This document shows, one piece after another, positions 53,259-62,785 of a DNA stretch of 64,000 bases. Every line of letters begins with the position of its first letter. Position 1 is the stretch's first letter. The stretch is from CAWIVH01 sp963839475 (GTDB lineage: Bacteria > Acidobacteriota > UBA6911). The notes beneath the pieces are model-generated. The model had not been told where the DNA came from and made no database searches. It saw nothing but the letters and a program-made list of their open reading frames with translations. The stretch lies in assembly GCA_963839475.1 (NCBI GenBank), contig CAWIVH010000018.1, positions 186,001 to 250,000 of the forward strand. Reading direction: 5' to 3'. The translations under genes were made by a program, and so were the position numbers.

Positions 53259-56112
53259 GAATCTCCAGTATTCGAGCTCGGTGGGCTTCTGCCATGTCCC
53301 GCATGTCTTCGCGGCAGGTGAAAACTATCAATTGGCGGCGTGCGGATTCCTCAGCGAGCACCTGGAAGGCCTCTGCCATACGGACCCGGTCGTAGGCGGA
53401 GCACGGCTCGTCCAGGAGGCTGGGACACGATTCCTCGCCGTCGGCAACCAGATCGAGTATCCCGAAGCGCAGGGCAAGATAGAGTTGATCGCGCGTCCCC
53501 CGGCTGAGCGACTCCGCGTTGCGCAAATCTCCGGCTTCGCCTTCACGCACCCACACGTTGAAATCCGGGTCGACCTTCACCTCGCGGTAGCGACCCTGTG
53601 AAAGGCGCACAAAACGCTGAGCTACAGCCATGTTCAACTGCGGTGCCAGCACTTCCTGCTGCTCGCGGGATAGGGCCTGGATGGTCTGGACGGCCAATTC
53701 CAGGGATTTGCGGTTTTGTTCGAGGCGCCGGAGCCTGGATTCCTCCTGTGCAAGATCCTCTTCGATCTCGGAAGCTTCCCTGCAGTTGTGGAAAGCGTGC
53801 CGTACTCTTTCGACCAGGCGCGCGTAATCCTCCCTGGCTGCCGCCAGAAGCCCGGAGATTTTTTTATCCTCGGCTTCGGCTTCATCGAAGGACGGCTCAT
53901 AAGGCAACAGAAGTGGCCCCGCCGATCCAGCCGGCGAGCCGGCATCCGGGGCGGAGGCCTCCGCCAACGCCGCCGTGGCATCCTTTTGCAGTTCCAGCTC
54001 TTTCAGGGCTTCCTTCCACTGATCCAGCGTCTGACTCCCCGCATGGCGCAGAAATTCCCGTAATCGCGCAGCTTCTCTTTCGTTCAAATCGATAAGCCGC
54101 CGGCGGCTCTCGCAGCCTTCCCGGTATTTTTCGGGAGATTCCACTCCCGCCTCCGCAAGGATCAAGCTAAGCCGCTGCTCCTTTTCCGCGGCTTCGCGCC
54201 GCAGTTCGGCCTCCTGGGCCTGAAGGGCTTCGAGCTTCTGTAGAGATTGGCGATAGGATTCGTCGAGATCGCGGAACTTCCTCAGGTTCTCGCGGAAGAT
54301 ATCCACCTGGGCTTTGACCACTCCGGGAGTGACACTCAATCCTGCCTGCGCCAGCAACACTTGAAGCTTTCCGAATAGCTCAGTGCACTCCGCAGCCAGA
54401 GAATCGCGCTGCCCTTCCATTTCCTGGATCCGGGCTTCGAGATCGGCCGCTTTTTGGCGGCGCTGGTCCACCTGCTTGGCTGAGGCAAGGAATTCGTCCA
54501 TCGAGTCGAAACCCGCTTCCCGCATGGAGGTTTCAATGTCGATCTGGGGTTTCTGTGATTCCTCGCGCACATGGGAGCGCGCAGCCTCGAAGATCGCGAT
54601 GGCATGCACAATCTCCTTCTCCATCCGGCCGGCCGATGAAGCCGCCACCAAGAAGGACACGGAGCCTGCGGCGAGCAAAGCCGTCAAACCCAGGACAACC
54701 CAGCTCGGCAGGATTCCCTGGCCCGCCAATATCCAGGCTGCGAGAAGCACCACAGCCGCAGCTGCGGTTAGAATACCGGCAAGCCGGAGCCGGCGGGCTT
54801 TGGTACTCCATCGGGCCAGGATGGACTTCTGCGCCGTGATCTTGTCCGAAATCTGCAGAATTTCCTCGGCGCCTTTGCGCTCTCTTTCGGCCGCCTCCAT
54901 AGCCCTGGCCTGCCAGTCGATCGACGGGTCGGCAAATGCCGTGCCCAGCCGGCCGAGTTTTTCCCGGGTTTCGCGCATTTCCTCCCTTTGACGGCCGATG
55001 AGTCTCTGTGCCTCATCACGGTAGGTGGCCAGCCGCAGGTAACCGACGAACCATCCCGATACCTTGTCGGCCTCGCCGCTGGCCAAAAGCGCGCCATAGC
55101 CGGCGAGTGTCTCCCGTGCCGAAGCTGCGCGCTTCAATCCGGCGTCAGCGATGGCAATCTCTTTGCCGATATCCTCGAGGCGCTGGCCCAGGCTTTTCAA
55201 AACGCCGGAGGCTTCGTTCACCTCTTCAAGATACTGATCGGGAAAATCGATCCTCCCCGGCGACGACTCGACTTCACGGCGAGTGCTTTCCATTTCAGAA
55301 ACAAGCTCCTCGAGGAGCCTGACTTCACCCGCAGCTTCACGCCAGCGGGCCCGCGCCAAAGCCGCCCGAGCCTTCCTCAACTTCGTCTCATGAGCAGCAA
55401 CCTCGGCTCCAAGCCGGCTTCGCTCCTGCAGCCATCCCTCATAATCGCGGCGCTTCTGGTCCAACAGGTTTTTTTCCTCGATCAGCATCTGGATCCGGTC
55501 GAGGCATTGCCGGTACGGGCGCGTAGGCGCACGATCCGAACCGACCGCATCGATTTCCGATAGAAGCAGCTGGAGGCTGGTTTGGACGGAGAGATCTTCG
55601 GCGCCGGATTGCGCCAGGTTGGCGATCCGATCCCGGAGCGTGGGAGTGCCGTCCAGATCGGCCGCGCGATTTTCACGGATGATCGCGATCGATTCGAACA
55701 ATTCCTTCGGCAGTCCGAGATGTGTCCGGGCAAACAGCACTTCGCCGTTGCGCTGCTGTTCATAGCTGCGGGTGATTTCCTCCCCGGACGATGTGCGAAC
55801 GACCACCCGCGCTTCGTCCTTCCCGAAGGTCCGGTGAATTTCGAGTTCCTTCCCACCCGCCAGTCGAAGCCAGAGGTTCCCAGCATAATCCTGGCCGGAC
55901 CAGGGCCGGAAGCTGTCCACCCACGGATCGAGCCGGCGCTGCAGCTTGTTCTCGGGACGCAGCTGACCGTAAAGCATGGCGATCAGGAAGCGCTGAAGGG
56001 TCGATTTCCCCGCCTCATTGGGAGCGAAAACGAGATTTAGCCCCTCGGCAAAATCAAAGCCTGCATCCTTAAGGCGGCCGAAGCCCAACGCATGACACCG
56101 CAGGAATATCAT
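53230..56112 (-). CDS. SbcC/YhaN-like coiled-coil ATPase
   Basis: 960 residues. The N-terminal ATP-binding half has FGRLKDAGFDFAEGLNLVFA with Walker A APNEAGKST. Long coiled coils fill residues about 200-380 and 500-800, interrupted around 440-485 by a hydrophobic segment (LAGILTAAAAVVLLAAWIL then VVLGLTALLAAGS) typical of YhaN. The C-terminal half has LSRGTRDQLYLALRFGIL (signature) and Walker B SCPSLLDEPCSAYD. It is expected to form an SbcCD/Rad50-Mre11-like nuclease with the product of the next gene, with which it overlaps by ATGA. Confidence 0.88.
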   Translation of the reverse strand: MIFLRCHALGFGRLKDAGFDFAEGLNLVFAPNEAGKSTLQRFLIAMLYGQLRPENKLQRRLDPWVDSFRPWSGQDYAGNLWLRLAGGKELEIHRTFGKDEARVVVRTSSGEEITRSYEQQRNGEVLFARTHLGLPKELFESIAIIRENRAADLDGTPTLRDRIANLAQSGAEDLSVQTSLQLLLSEIDAVGSDRAPTRPYRQCLDRIQMLIEEKNLLDQKRRDYEGWLQERSRLGAEVAAHETKLRKARAALARARWREAAGEVRLLEELVSEMESTRREVESSPGRIDFPDQYLEEVNEASGVLKSLGQRLEDIGKEIAIADAGLKRAASARETLAGYGALLASGEADKVSGWFVGYLRLATYRDEAQRLIGRQREEMRETREKLGRLGTAFADPSIDWQARAMEAAERERKGAEEILQISDKITAQKSILARWSTKARRLRLAGILTAAAAVVLLAAWILAGQGILPSWVVLGLTALLAAGSVSFLVAASSAGRMEKEIVHAIAIFEAARSHVREESQKPQIDIETSMREAGFDSMDEFLASAKQVDQRRQKAADLEARIQEMEGQRDSLAAECTELFGKLQVLLAQAGLSVTPGVVKAQVDIFRENLRKFRDLDESYRQSLQKLEALQAQEAELRREAAEKEQRLSLILAEAGVESPEKYREGCESRRRLIDLNEREAARLREFLRHAGSQTLDQWKEALKELELQKDATAALAEASAPDAGSPAGSAGPLLLPYEPSFDEAEAEDKKISGLLAAAREDYARLVERVRHAFHNCREASEIEEDLAQEESRLRRLEQNRKSLELAVQTIQALSREQQEVLAPQLNMAVAQRFVRLSQGRYREVKVDPDFNVWVREGEAGDLRNAESLSRGTRDQLYLALRFGILDLVADGEESCPSLLDEPCSAYDRVRMAEAFQVLAEESARRQLIVFTCREDMRDMAEAHRARILEIPNPSSGSSG

Positions 56113-57254
56113 CGCAGCCGGACCTCCCTTCCCGCCAGTGCCTGGGTTCCGTAAAGGCGGGCCAGTTCCAGCATCGCGACATCATCCGGCGCAGCCGCTG
56201 CCATTTTTTCGTTCATGGTACGCACGAATCGCCCGCACAAGGTATTTTCACGCGCCAGAGCCTCGAAATCGATAGCCGCCTGGGTGCGGTCTTCCCAATG
56301 AATATGCAGTGCCGAACCTGCCAGACGTTCGTTCAATTCAACAACGGAAAGGTCGAAACCGGGATCGGGACATCCCTCGAGCCGGATGCGAAGGATCGCA
56401 TCACGGCCAGGGTTGCCCCCGGGATACTCCCGGATGGCATCAAGGACCTGTTCGCGGGTGGAAAAACCATCGCAGGAAATCGACAGGGTTTTCAAGGGGA
56501 ACTGATTGCAGGGACGGCTTTCGACCATACAGGGGCCGTTTTCTATCGTTCCAAGCAGGTAGCCGCAAGGCCCTTCCTCCCCCCAGCTGCGCCCTTCGGG
56601 GATGCCGCTATACCAGATGACGGTTGCGTCGGACTGATTCGCAACGGGGCGTTGCTGATGATAATGGCCCAGGGCACAATAACCCGCATTTTTGCCTGCA
56701 AGATCCGCCGCGACAAAAGGCGCGTGCTGAGCCTTCCCCGGAGGTGAGTTCCCGATATCGGAGCCATGTGCCAGGATGATATTAAAAGAATCCGCCGGCA
56801 GCGGGCTCAGACGTTTGAAGATCGGGTCAGGAACATGAGTGCGCCCATATCCGAAACCTGCGATTCTCACCCCGAGACCGGGAAGCTCAACCAGCCGGAA
56901 GATTTCTTCCTGGAAGATATGAACATTTTCCGGCCATGATTCCTCGCGATACGGCGAGCCCTGAATGAAGGGATCATGGTTCCCCGGGGCAATGAAAATC
57001 TTAATTCTGCCCTCTCTGGAAAACTGCTGCTTAAGGAATTCAACCGTGTCCGGGGTCACCCGGTCATGTTCGAAAAGATCCCCGGCAATCAGAATGAAAT
57101 CGACCTGAAGTTGGATCGCATCCTCGAGGATCCTCCGAAGCGTCGCTCGGATGGCCTCACGCTTCCTGTGGCCGATCGCTGCCGGGAATCCCGAGGCCGC
57201 GAAACTTGTATCCAGGTGAATGTCCGAAGTATGAATAAAGCGAACGGGTCTCAT
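56109..57254 (-). CDS. SbcD/YhaO-like DNA repair metallophosphoesterase
   Basis: 381 residues with all calcineurin-like metal motifs: FIHTSDIHLDTSF, LIAGDLFEHDRV, APGNHDPF, ILAHGSDIG and CALGHYHQQ. This is the Mre11/SbcD/YhaO pattern. Together with the YhaN-like ATPase (4-bp overlap) it would process DNA ends. It lies 66 bp downstream of the DEDD exonuclease gene, on the same strand. Confidence 0.9.
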   Translation of the reverse strand: MRPVRFIHTSDIHLDTSFAASGFPAAIGHRKREAIRATLRRILEDAIQLQVDFILIAGDLFEHDRVTPDTVEFLKQQFSREGRIKIFIAPGNHDPFIQGSPYREESWPENVHIFQEEIFRLVELPGLGVRIAGFGYGRTHVPDPIFKRLSPLPADSFNIILAHGSDIGNSPPGKAQHAPFVAADLAGKNAGYCALGHYHQQRPVANQSDATVIWYSGIPEGRSWGEEGPCGYLLGTIENGPCMVESRPCNQFPLKTLSISCDGFSTREQVLDAIREYPGGNPGRDAILRIRLEGCPDPGFDLSVVELNERLAGSALHIHWEDRTQAAIDFEALARENTLCGRFVRTMNEKMAAAAPDDVAMLELARLYGTQALAGREVRLR

Positions 57255-57320
57255 GGCGCGGGATTTCTCGTTTCTGACTTGATGAACGGCCGGCGAATAC
57301 CGCCGATTATACCTCGATCG

Positions 57321-57905
57321 CTACCAGGAAACCTGGACGCGCCGCGGCTGCCCCTGGCGGTAATCCTCTACGAGGACGTATCCCTTGTCCTTCCCAAATT
57401 GGTAAACATCACGGGTCAGTTCCACATCCATTTTGCAGTAATCCACTACCTTCTGCCGCTGAACCGGATCCCCGGATCGCCACCAGAGAACGCTGTCGGT
57501 ACCGCTGCCGGTTTTGCCGCGCCCCAGAGTTGCTCGCGCGACCGATTCGAGCTTAACCCTGAAACCGAGTTTCTCCCGGAGGACCACCAGCATATCCAGG
57601 CTTTTTTGCCTGAGCGGCTCGACGGAACCGTAGGCGCTGAGAACCTTGAAGTCGAAGTTTTCCCCGTTAAAAGTGACGACGTGCCGGAAATTCTCCGCTT
57701 CGGCGAGGAGTTTGGGGACGTCCGGCTCATACCAGACCCTCATGCCGTTGCTTTTATCCCAGGTGACCACGAGGGCAACCATGAATTTGTCAACGGCGCC
57801 CCATCCGCCGGCCACCTCATCGCTGAGGAACTGAGTCTCGACATCCAGAACGAGGACGTCGCCTTTGCTGCCGGAAAAATCGAAAGCCAGGTTCTGCATT
57901 CCCAC
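57321..57905 (-). CDS. DEDD-type 3'-5' exonuclease / RNase H-like domain protein
   Basis: 194 residues of the RNase H-like fold. Exo motif I is VLVLDVETQF, motif II TFNGENFDFKVL and motif III DYCKMDVELTRDVYQF, with Asp/Glu at the expected places (a DEDDy-like YxxxD). It resembles the exonuclease domain seen in YprB and next to predicted helicases. The start is GTG 57905 or ATG 57899. Its position immediately upstream of yhaO/yhaN-like genes suggests a three-gene DNA end-processing module (inference). Confidence 0.8.
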   Translation of the reverse strand: MGMQNLAFDFSGSKGDVLVLDVETQFLSDEVAGGWGAVDKFMVALVVTWDKSNGMRVWYEPDVPKLLAEAENFRHVVTFNGENFDFKVLSAYGSVEPLRQKSLDMLVVLREKLGFRVKLESVARATLGRGKTGSGTDSVLWWRSGDPVQRQKVVDYCKMDVELTRDVYQFGKDKGYVLVEDYRQGQPRRVQVSW

Positions 57906-58086
57906 CGCCGATGTCTGCCTGCCGCTTCAAGGTGAGTGGCCGGCGAAGCTGTTTCGCGAATTCTCTTTTTATATTTCCCGTGTGCTTCCTGCAAGACAAA
58001 TCGGCGGCCGGCCTCTTTGGATATTCGCAACTTCACTCCGAGTTCCTGTATCTCCCCTGCTCTCTGGAAACTTGGAGCGCTCAAGA

Positions 58087-58167
58087 GATTGAACCACAAA
58101 GACCACTAAGACCACAGAGCATTATAAACAATAATTTTGCGGTCTTAGTGGACTTAGCGGTTCGATT
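58087..58167. repeat. Dispersed inverted repeat with ACCACAAAG-type arms
   Basis: The 27-base arms 58087-58113 and 58141-58167 are inverted copies matching at 22 of 27 positions, around a 27-base AT-rich loop. It is the cleanest copy of the family also at 38087 and 40299. It lies in the 450-bp divergent gap between the exonuclease and DUF350 genes; the rest of that gap shows no gene. Confidence 0.85.
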
Positions 58168-58355
58168 GATTTTGAGGTCTTTGCCGCAAATTGATGATTC
58201 CCGGCGTGTGCAAGTCCAAGTTTCTATTCTCAATAAACCACGCAGCCACGGCAGGAACTCTCAGGTAAAATTGGATGCCGATAAGAACCGGGATCTTTAT
58301 TCATTGGAGGGGTCCTGGCGTTTTTGGCTTTGAGATAAAAAAGGAGCGAATAAAA

Positions 58356-58562
58356 ATGAATTTTGCCAACTACCTGATTTCGATCATGATTTCTCTGGTT
58401 GTGGGTCTCGGCGGATTGCTTCTGGCCTATAAGATTTTCGACTGGTTGTCCCCGAGCCTGAATTTTGAGGAGCAGCTGAGGAACGACAATCGCTCCGTGG
58501 CTATTTTTCTCGCCGGCCTCTTCATCGGATTGGGAATATTGCTCGGGAATGCCGTGAAATGA
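58356..58562 (+). CDS. Small DUF350-like inner-membrane protein
   Basis: 68 residues with two membrane helices (LISIMISLVVGLGGLLLAYKIF and AIFLAGLFIGLGILLGNA) joined by an acidic loop. This is the arrangement of half a DUF350 (YjfL-like) protein. AAGGAG lies 9-10 bases before the ATG at 58356. The stop overlaps the NlpC/P60 gene start by ATGA, so the two are coupled. Function is unknown; an envelope role is likely from its partner. Confidence 0.75.
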   Translation: MNFANYLISIMISLVVGLGGLLLAYKIFDWLSPSLNFEEQLRNDNRSVAIFLAGLFIGLGILLGNAVK

Positions 58563-59032
58563 AAAAACTGTTCTGGATCCTGATAGTTTCCGCAAGTGCG
58601 CTGGCATCGGTGCAGCAGCCGGATGCGCCGGTTCGGAGTGCCGCCCCGCCGCCCTGGTATTGGGACTCGATCAGGGCTTCGATCCAACGGCACCTGGGCC
58701 ATCCCTACGTTTGGGGCTCAAGCGGGTTGAAGAGTTTCGATTGCTCGGGATTCGTCTGGCGCGTCTTGGCGGACAGCGGTGTCCTCCTCAAGCGCACTAC
58801 CGCCCGCAAACTCTACATGTGTTTGCCGCCGTCGGCTGAGGAGTCCAATTATGCTCCCGGGAATCTGGTCTTTTTCGACGATCTGAAGCACTGTGGAATT
58901 GTCGAAGATGAGTCGCACTTCTACCACGCAGAGACTTCGGTGGGCACGAACCGTTCAGTATTCAATTCGTATTGGCGTCCGAAAGTGTACGGTTTTCGGG
59001 TCATCCCTCAGCCGCCGAGCCCGGCTCAATAG
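58559..59032 (+). CDS. Secreted NlpC/P60 cysteine peptidase
   Basis: 157 residues with an N-terminal signal peptide (MKKLFWILIVSASALASV). The NlpC/P60 catalytic set is visible: Cys in SFDCSGFVWRVL, His in LKHCGIVEDE and a third polar/His residue in HFYHAETS, with the usual GHPYVWGSSG start of the domain. Such enzymes cut peptidoglycan stem peptides. It is translationally coupled to the DUF350 protein. Confidence 0.9.
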   Translation: MKKLFWILIVSASALASVQQPDAPVRSAAPPPWYWDSIRASIQRHLGHPYVWGSSGLKSFDCSGFVWRVLADSGVLLKRTTARKLYMCLPPSAEESNYAPGNLVFFDDLKHCGIVEDESHFYHAETSVGTNRSVFNSYWRPKVYGFRVIPQPPSPAQ

Positions 59033-59081
59033 CATCAGCGCCGGTCTCAGGCTTGTCCGAATTGGTCCGGGCATGTCAGAT

Positions 59082-60473
59082 TCAGATCAGTTGCACCGTC
59101 TCCTGGTAAGCCGGAATATGAGTCTGCCATTTCAGGCTGCCCCTGATCTCCGATTCCAGGGCTGCGCTCGATTCCGGCTCGCCGTGCACCACAAAGGCAC
59201 GTTTCGGCGGGTGTTTGAGCGTCCCCAGCCACCGCATGATCTCGACGGAATCCGCATGGCCTGAGAAGGATTCCATGCTGCGAACCTGCGCCCGGACAGG
59301 AACATTTTCACCATGGATCTTGATCGACTTCGCCCCGGCCTTCAGCAGCTGGCCTCGCGTTCCGTTGGACTGGTACCCGATAAAAAGCACGGTGTCGCGC
59401 GGCTCCGGCAGGCGGAGCTTGAGATGGTGCAAAATCCTTCCGCCAGTGGCCATCCCGCTGGCGGAAATGATAATGGCCGGATACCGCAGCGAGTTGATCC
59501 TCTGCGATTCGTCCCGGCTCGGAGCGTAATGGAGATTGGGACAAAGGATGGGGCTTCGGTGAGTCGAGCTGTAAACCGCCCGCGCTTCCTCGTCCATGTC
59601 CGCCATGTGCTTGTCGAAGACGGAGCTGACATGTATCGCCATCGGGCTGTCGACAAATACAGGCAGATCGGGAATCTGTTGCCGGGCCTTCAATTCCCGA
59701 ATGACGTAAAGAAGCGTCTGTGTGCGTCCCAGGGCGAATGCTGGAACCACCAGGGTTCCGCCGCGCTTCGCCGTCTCGTTGATGATGCTGCCTACCTCCT
59801 CCATGGTGTGCTCCGGAGGATGCACCCGGTTCCCATAGGTGGATTCCACCAGCAGGTAATCCGCCATGTCCATCGGCGTCGGATCGCGCAGAATCAGAGC
59901 GTTGTAACGGCCGAGGTCGCCGGAAAAGACGATTCGGACCGGCCGTTCTTTACGGATCCGGACATCCAGCAGTGCCGATCCCAGGATGTGGCCGGCATCG
60001 CGGAAGGTGACCGTCGTATTCTCATCCAGTTTCAGTTCCTCGTCATAGGGGACGGTTCGCAACAACTGAATCGCCCTTTGAGCATCTTCGAGGGTGAATA
60101 GCGGAAGGGCGGGAGCGTGTTTACTGAACCCCTTTTTGTTGGCGAATCGTGCGTCCTCCTCTTGCAGGTGGGCCGCATCCAGCAAGCTGATTTCGCAGAG
60201 ATCCCGGGTCGCAGGCGTCGTCCAGACCGGCCCGGAAAACCCCTCCCGCGCCCAGACCGGGAGCAGGCCGATGTGATCAATGTGAGCGTGGGTCAGGAGC
60301 ATCTGATCCACGGAAGAGGGCCTGACAGGCGGAGGCGACCAGTTAAGCAGACGCTGCAGCTTGATTCCCTGGAACATCCCGCAATCCACCATGAAACGAG
60401 ATTTTCCCGTGTCGACGAGGTACTTGGAGCCGGTCACGGTCCCGGCCGCACCTAGAAACTGTATGCTGGTCAT
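59082..60473 (-). CDS. Beta-CASP metallo-beta-lactamase RNase-like protein
   Basis: 463 residues. Metal-binding motif 2 THAHIDHIGLLP, motif 3 RDAGHILGSA and motif 4 VFSGDLGRYN are present. The beta-CASP motifs A (VESTYGNR), B (PAFALGRTQ) and C (ISASGMATGG) and the RMMBL C-terminus with FVVHGEPESS follow. The family includes CPSF73-like RNA endonucleases and exonucleases. The start was set at the ATG at 60473 where the homology begins (TSIQFLGAAGTVTGS); the frame to 60614 is non-homologous. Confidence 0.92.
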   Translation of the reverse strand: MTSIQFLGAAGTVTGSKYLVDTGKSRFMVDCGMFQGIKLQRLLNWSPPPVRPSSVDQMLLTHAHIDHIGLLPVWAREGFSGPVWTTPATRDLCEISLLDAAHLQEEDARFANKKGFSKHAPALPLFTLEDAQRAIQLLRTVPYDEELKLDENTTVTFRDAGHILGSALLDVRIRKERPVRIVFSGDLGRYNALILRDPTPMDMADYLLVESTYGNRVHPPEHTMEEVGSIINETAKRGGTLVVPAFALGRTQTLLYVIRELKARQQIPDLPVFVDSPMAIHVSSVFDKHMADMDEEARAVYSSTHRSPILCPNLHYAPSRDESQRINSLRYPAIIISASGMATGGRILHHLKLRLPEPRDTVLFIGYQSNGTRGQLLKAGAKSIKIHGENVPVRAQVRSMESFSGHADSVEIMRWLGTLKHPPKRAFVVHGEPESSAALESEIRGSLKWQTHIPAYQETVQLI

Positions 60474-60589
60474 GGGACTGAGTCTGTGGCAATGTGAAAT
60501 GCTTGTCAAGCCTCCCCCCGGCCGAAAGCTTCTTCTTGATATCTTCGAAGTCCTGGAGGCTTTGCGGTGAGTTATTATTGAGTTTTTAA

Positions 60590-62614
60590 ATGGCATCACC
60601 ACCATCCAACCCAAGCAGATTGCAACGCATGGAAGATAAAAAACGAAACCTTTTATCCGAGCTTAAAACACGCGGGAACGCTCCACCGCCTCAAGGACGG
60701 GCTGCGAAGTGGTTTTTCCACGGCGAATCTCTCGAAGAAAAACACGCTCGCCTGGCCTCACACCCCTGGTACTCGGTGCTGTGGCTTACCGGGGTGGATT
60801 ACTTTTCCACGCTGGGATACCAGCCCGGCCTGGCACTGCTGGCAGCCGGCGCCATATCTCCGCTGGCGACCACGATCCTGGTCGCGGTCACCCTGTTCGG
60901 AGCCTTGCCGGTTTATTCGCAGGTTGCCGCGCGGTCTTATGCCGGCCAGGGTTCCATCGCGATGCTCGAACATCTGCTCCCCGGATGGAGCTCGAAGATC
61001 TTCGTTTTGATCCTGCTTGGCTTTGCCTCGACCGACTTCGTCATCACCATGACACTCTCCGCAGCCGATGCGGCCCAGCATGCGGTTGAAAACCCCTTTC
61101 TTGCGCCCTACCTTCACGGCCACCAGGTCGGTGTGACGCTGGCGCTCCTCTCCTTGCTGGCGCTCGTCTTTCTGAAGGGCTTTTCTGAAGCCATAAACCT
61201 GGCAATGGCCGTCGCTGTTCCCTATATTCTGCTCAATTGCATGGTTCTTGCCCGCGGTGTTTTCGAAATCTTCCGCCATCCAGAAGCTCTGGACCGGTGG
61301 AGCGCCGCATTGACGCTCCGAGGGGACTGGACTTCACTCCTGCTGGCTTCGGCGCTGGTTTTCCCCAGGCTTGCGCTTGGAATGAGCGGGTTTGAAACTG
61401 GCGTATCGGTCATGCCCCTGATCAAGGGAAGTCCCGAGGACACGGGCAGCCCCCGCCCTTCGGGTCTGATACGATCCACCCGAAAGCTTCTGATTGCCGC
61501 CGCCGGAATCATGAGCGTTCTTCTGGTTGTCTCCAGCTTCATCACGGCGCTTCTGATCCCGGAAGCCGCTTACCAGGTAGGAGGACCTGCCAGCGGGCGG
61601 GCAATCGCTTACCTGGCTCACCAGATGCTGGGGGAAGCCTTTGGATCGGTCTATGATTTCTGCACCATTTTGATCCTGTGGTTTGCCGGCGCTTCAGCGA
61701 TGGCGGGATTGCTCAGTCTCATCCCCAGGTATCTGCCGCGGTTCGGGATGGCTCCGCGATGGGTCGCATTGACCCGCCCTCTGGTTCTGATTCTCTTTGT
61801 GGTTGACGTCATCGTAACATTGGTTTTCGACGCCAAAGTCGAAGCCCAGGGGGGCGCCTATGCCACGGGTGTGCTGGTCCTGATCCTCTCGGCTTCGGTG
61901 GCAGTCTCCATAGCCTTCTGGCAGGAAGCCGGAAAAGCGGCAGTCGGAACCGCAGCGAAAACCCGGGCTCTGAGCTTATTCTTCTGGGCAGTATCAGCGG
62001 TTTTTGCCTACACCCTCGTCGACAATGTTATTGAAAGACCTGATGGCGTCATCATCGCATCCTTTTTCATCCTGGCCATTATCGTCACCAGCGCTGTCAG
62101 CCGCGCCTGGCGATCCATTGAGCTCAGGGTGAGCAGGATCCACTTCGCCGACCAAGCTTCGATCGATGCGTGGCATCAGATACAAGGGAAAAGGGTCCAC
62201 CTCGTGCCGCTTCGCACACCATCGGCAATCCATCGCAAGAAGAAAGCGCTGGAGATTCGGAACTATTACCGAATAAAAGGGCCGATCGCTTTCATTCACG
62301 TCGCGCTGATGGACAACCGCAGCGAATTCACTTCACCGCTAGAACTCAAAATCACCTACGAAGGGGAAAACTACGTCATCGAAGCCAAAGGCGCCATTTC
62401 CATAGCCAACAGCATCGCCTACATCAGCGAACTGATAGACCCGATCAGCATTTTTCTCGGGTTGACGAGGCGGAACCTGATCACCCAGTCGCTGCGATTC
62501 CTACTTTTGGGGGAAGGGGAGACCGGGCTGATGGTTTACGCCATTCTGCTAAGCTATTGGAAATGGACGCCCGAAGAGGACGTCCGGCCGCTGATTTTCC
62601 TGATGAGTGAATAG
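60590..62614 (+). CDS. APC-family amino-acid permease with cytoplasmic C-terminal domain
   Basis: 674 residues. After a basic 60-residue cytoplasmic N-terminus come about 12 membrane helices (YFSTLGYQPGLALLAAGAIS to IIASFFILAIIVTSAVS near 505). A soluble C-terminal domain of about 160 residues follows (IHFADQASIDAWHQIQGKR; PISIFLGLTRRNLITQSLRF). The first helix broken by GYQPG and the AxFPxLALGMSGFETGVS-like stretch fit the APC superfamily. Substrate unknown. It is divergent from the beta-CASP gene. Confidence 0.83.
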   Translation: MASPPSNPSRLQRMEDKKRNLLSELKTRGNAPPPQGRAAKWFFHGESLEEKHARLASHPWYSVLWLTGVDYFSTLGYQPGLALLAAGAISPLATTILVAVTLFGALPVYSQVAARSYAGQGSIAMLEHLLPGWSSKIFVLILLGFASTDFVITMTLSAADAAQHAVENPFLAPYLHGHQVGVTLALLSLLALVFLKGFSEAINLAMAVAVPYILLNCMVLARGVFEIFRHPEALDRWSAALTLRGDWTSLLLASALVFPRLALGMSGFETGVSVMPLIKGSPEDTGSPRPSGLIRSTRKLLIAAAGIMSVLLVVSSFITALLIPEAAYQVGGPASGRAIAYLAHQMLGEAFGSVYDFCTILILWFAGASAMAGLLSLIPRYLPRFGMAPRWVALTRPLVLILFVVDVIVTLVFDAKVEAQGGAYATGVLVLILSASVAVSIAFWQEAGKAAVGTAAKTRALSLFFWAVSAVFAYTLVDNVIERPDGVIIASFFILAIIVTSAVSRAWRSIELRVSRIHFADQASIDAWHQIQGKRVHLVPLRTPSAIHRKKKALEIRNYYRIKGPIAFIHVALMDNRSEFTSPLELKITYEGENYVIEAKGAISIANSIAYISELIDPISIFLGLTRRNLITQSLRFLLLGEGETGLMVYAILLSYWKWTPEEDVRPLIFLMSE

Positions 62615-62637
62615 AGCGCAGACCGGACCAAAAAAGG

Positions 62638-62683
62638 AACGCCCGTGCGTATCCACCGCGAGCGGCGAATACGCACGGGCGTT
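62638..62683 (-). terminator. Hairpin terminator between convergent genes
   Basis: A 17-bp stem (AACGCCCGTGCGTATCC against GAATACGCACGGGCGTT, one mismatch) closes a 12-base loop. On the minus strand it is followed by CCTTTTTT, so it fits best as terminator of the lipoprotein gene about 100 bp upstream. It lies only 24 bp past the plus-strand permease stop and may act for both. Confidence 0.75.
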
Positions 62684-62785
62684 GACTCAAAAACCAGGAG
62701 AACTTCACCAACCTTGAGCGCGGCGGCGGGAAAAGATCCGCATGCGCTCGCGAACCCGGCTCGGCTTGGCGACGGGCGTCAGCCG

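Noticed and set aside
53230..57254. YhaN/YhaO pair as a named phage-defence system
   Set aside because: The motifs fit general SbcCD-like repair proteins; nothing nearby marks a defence island.
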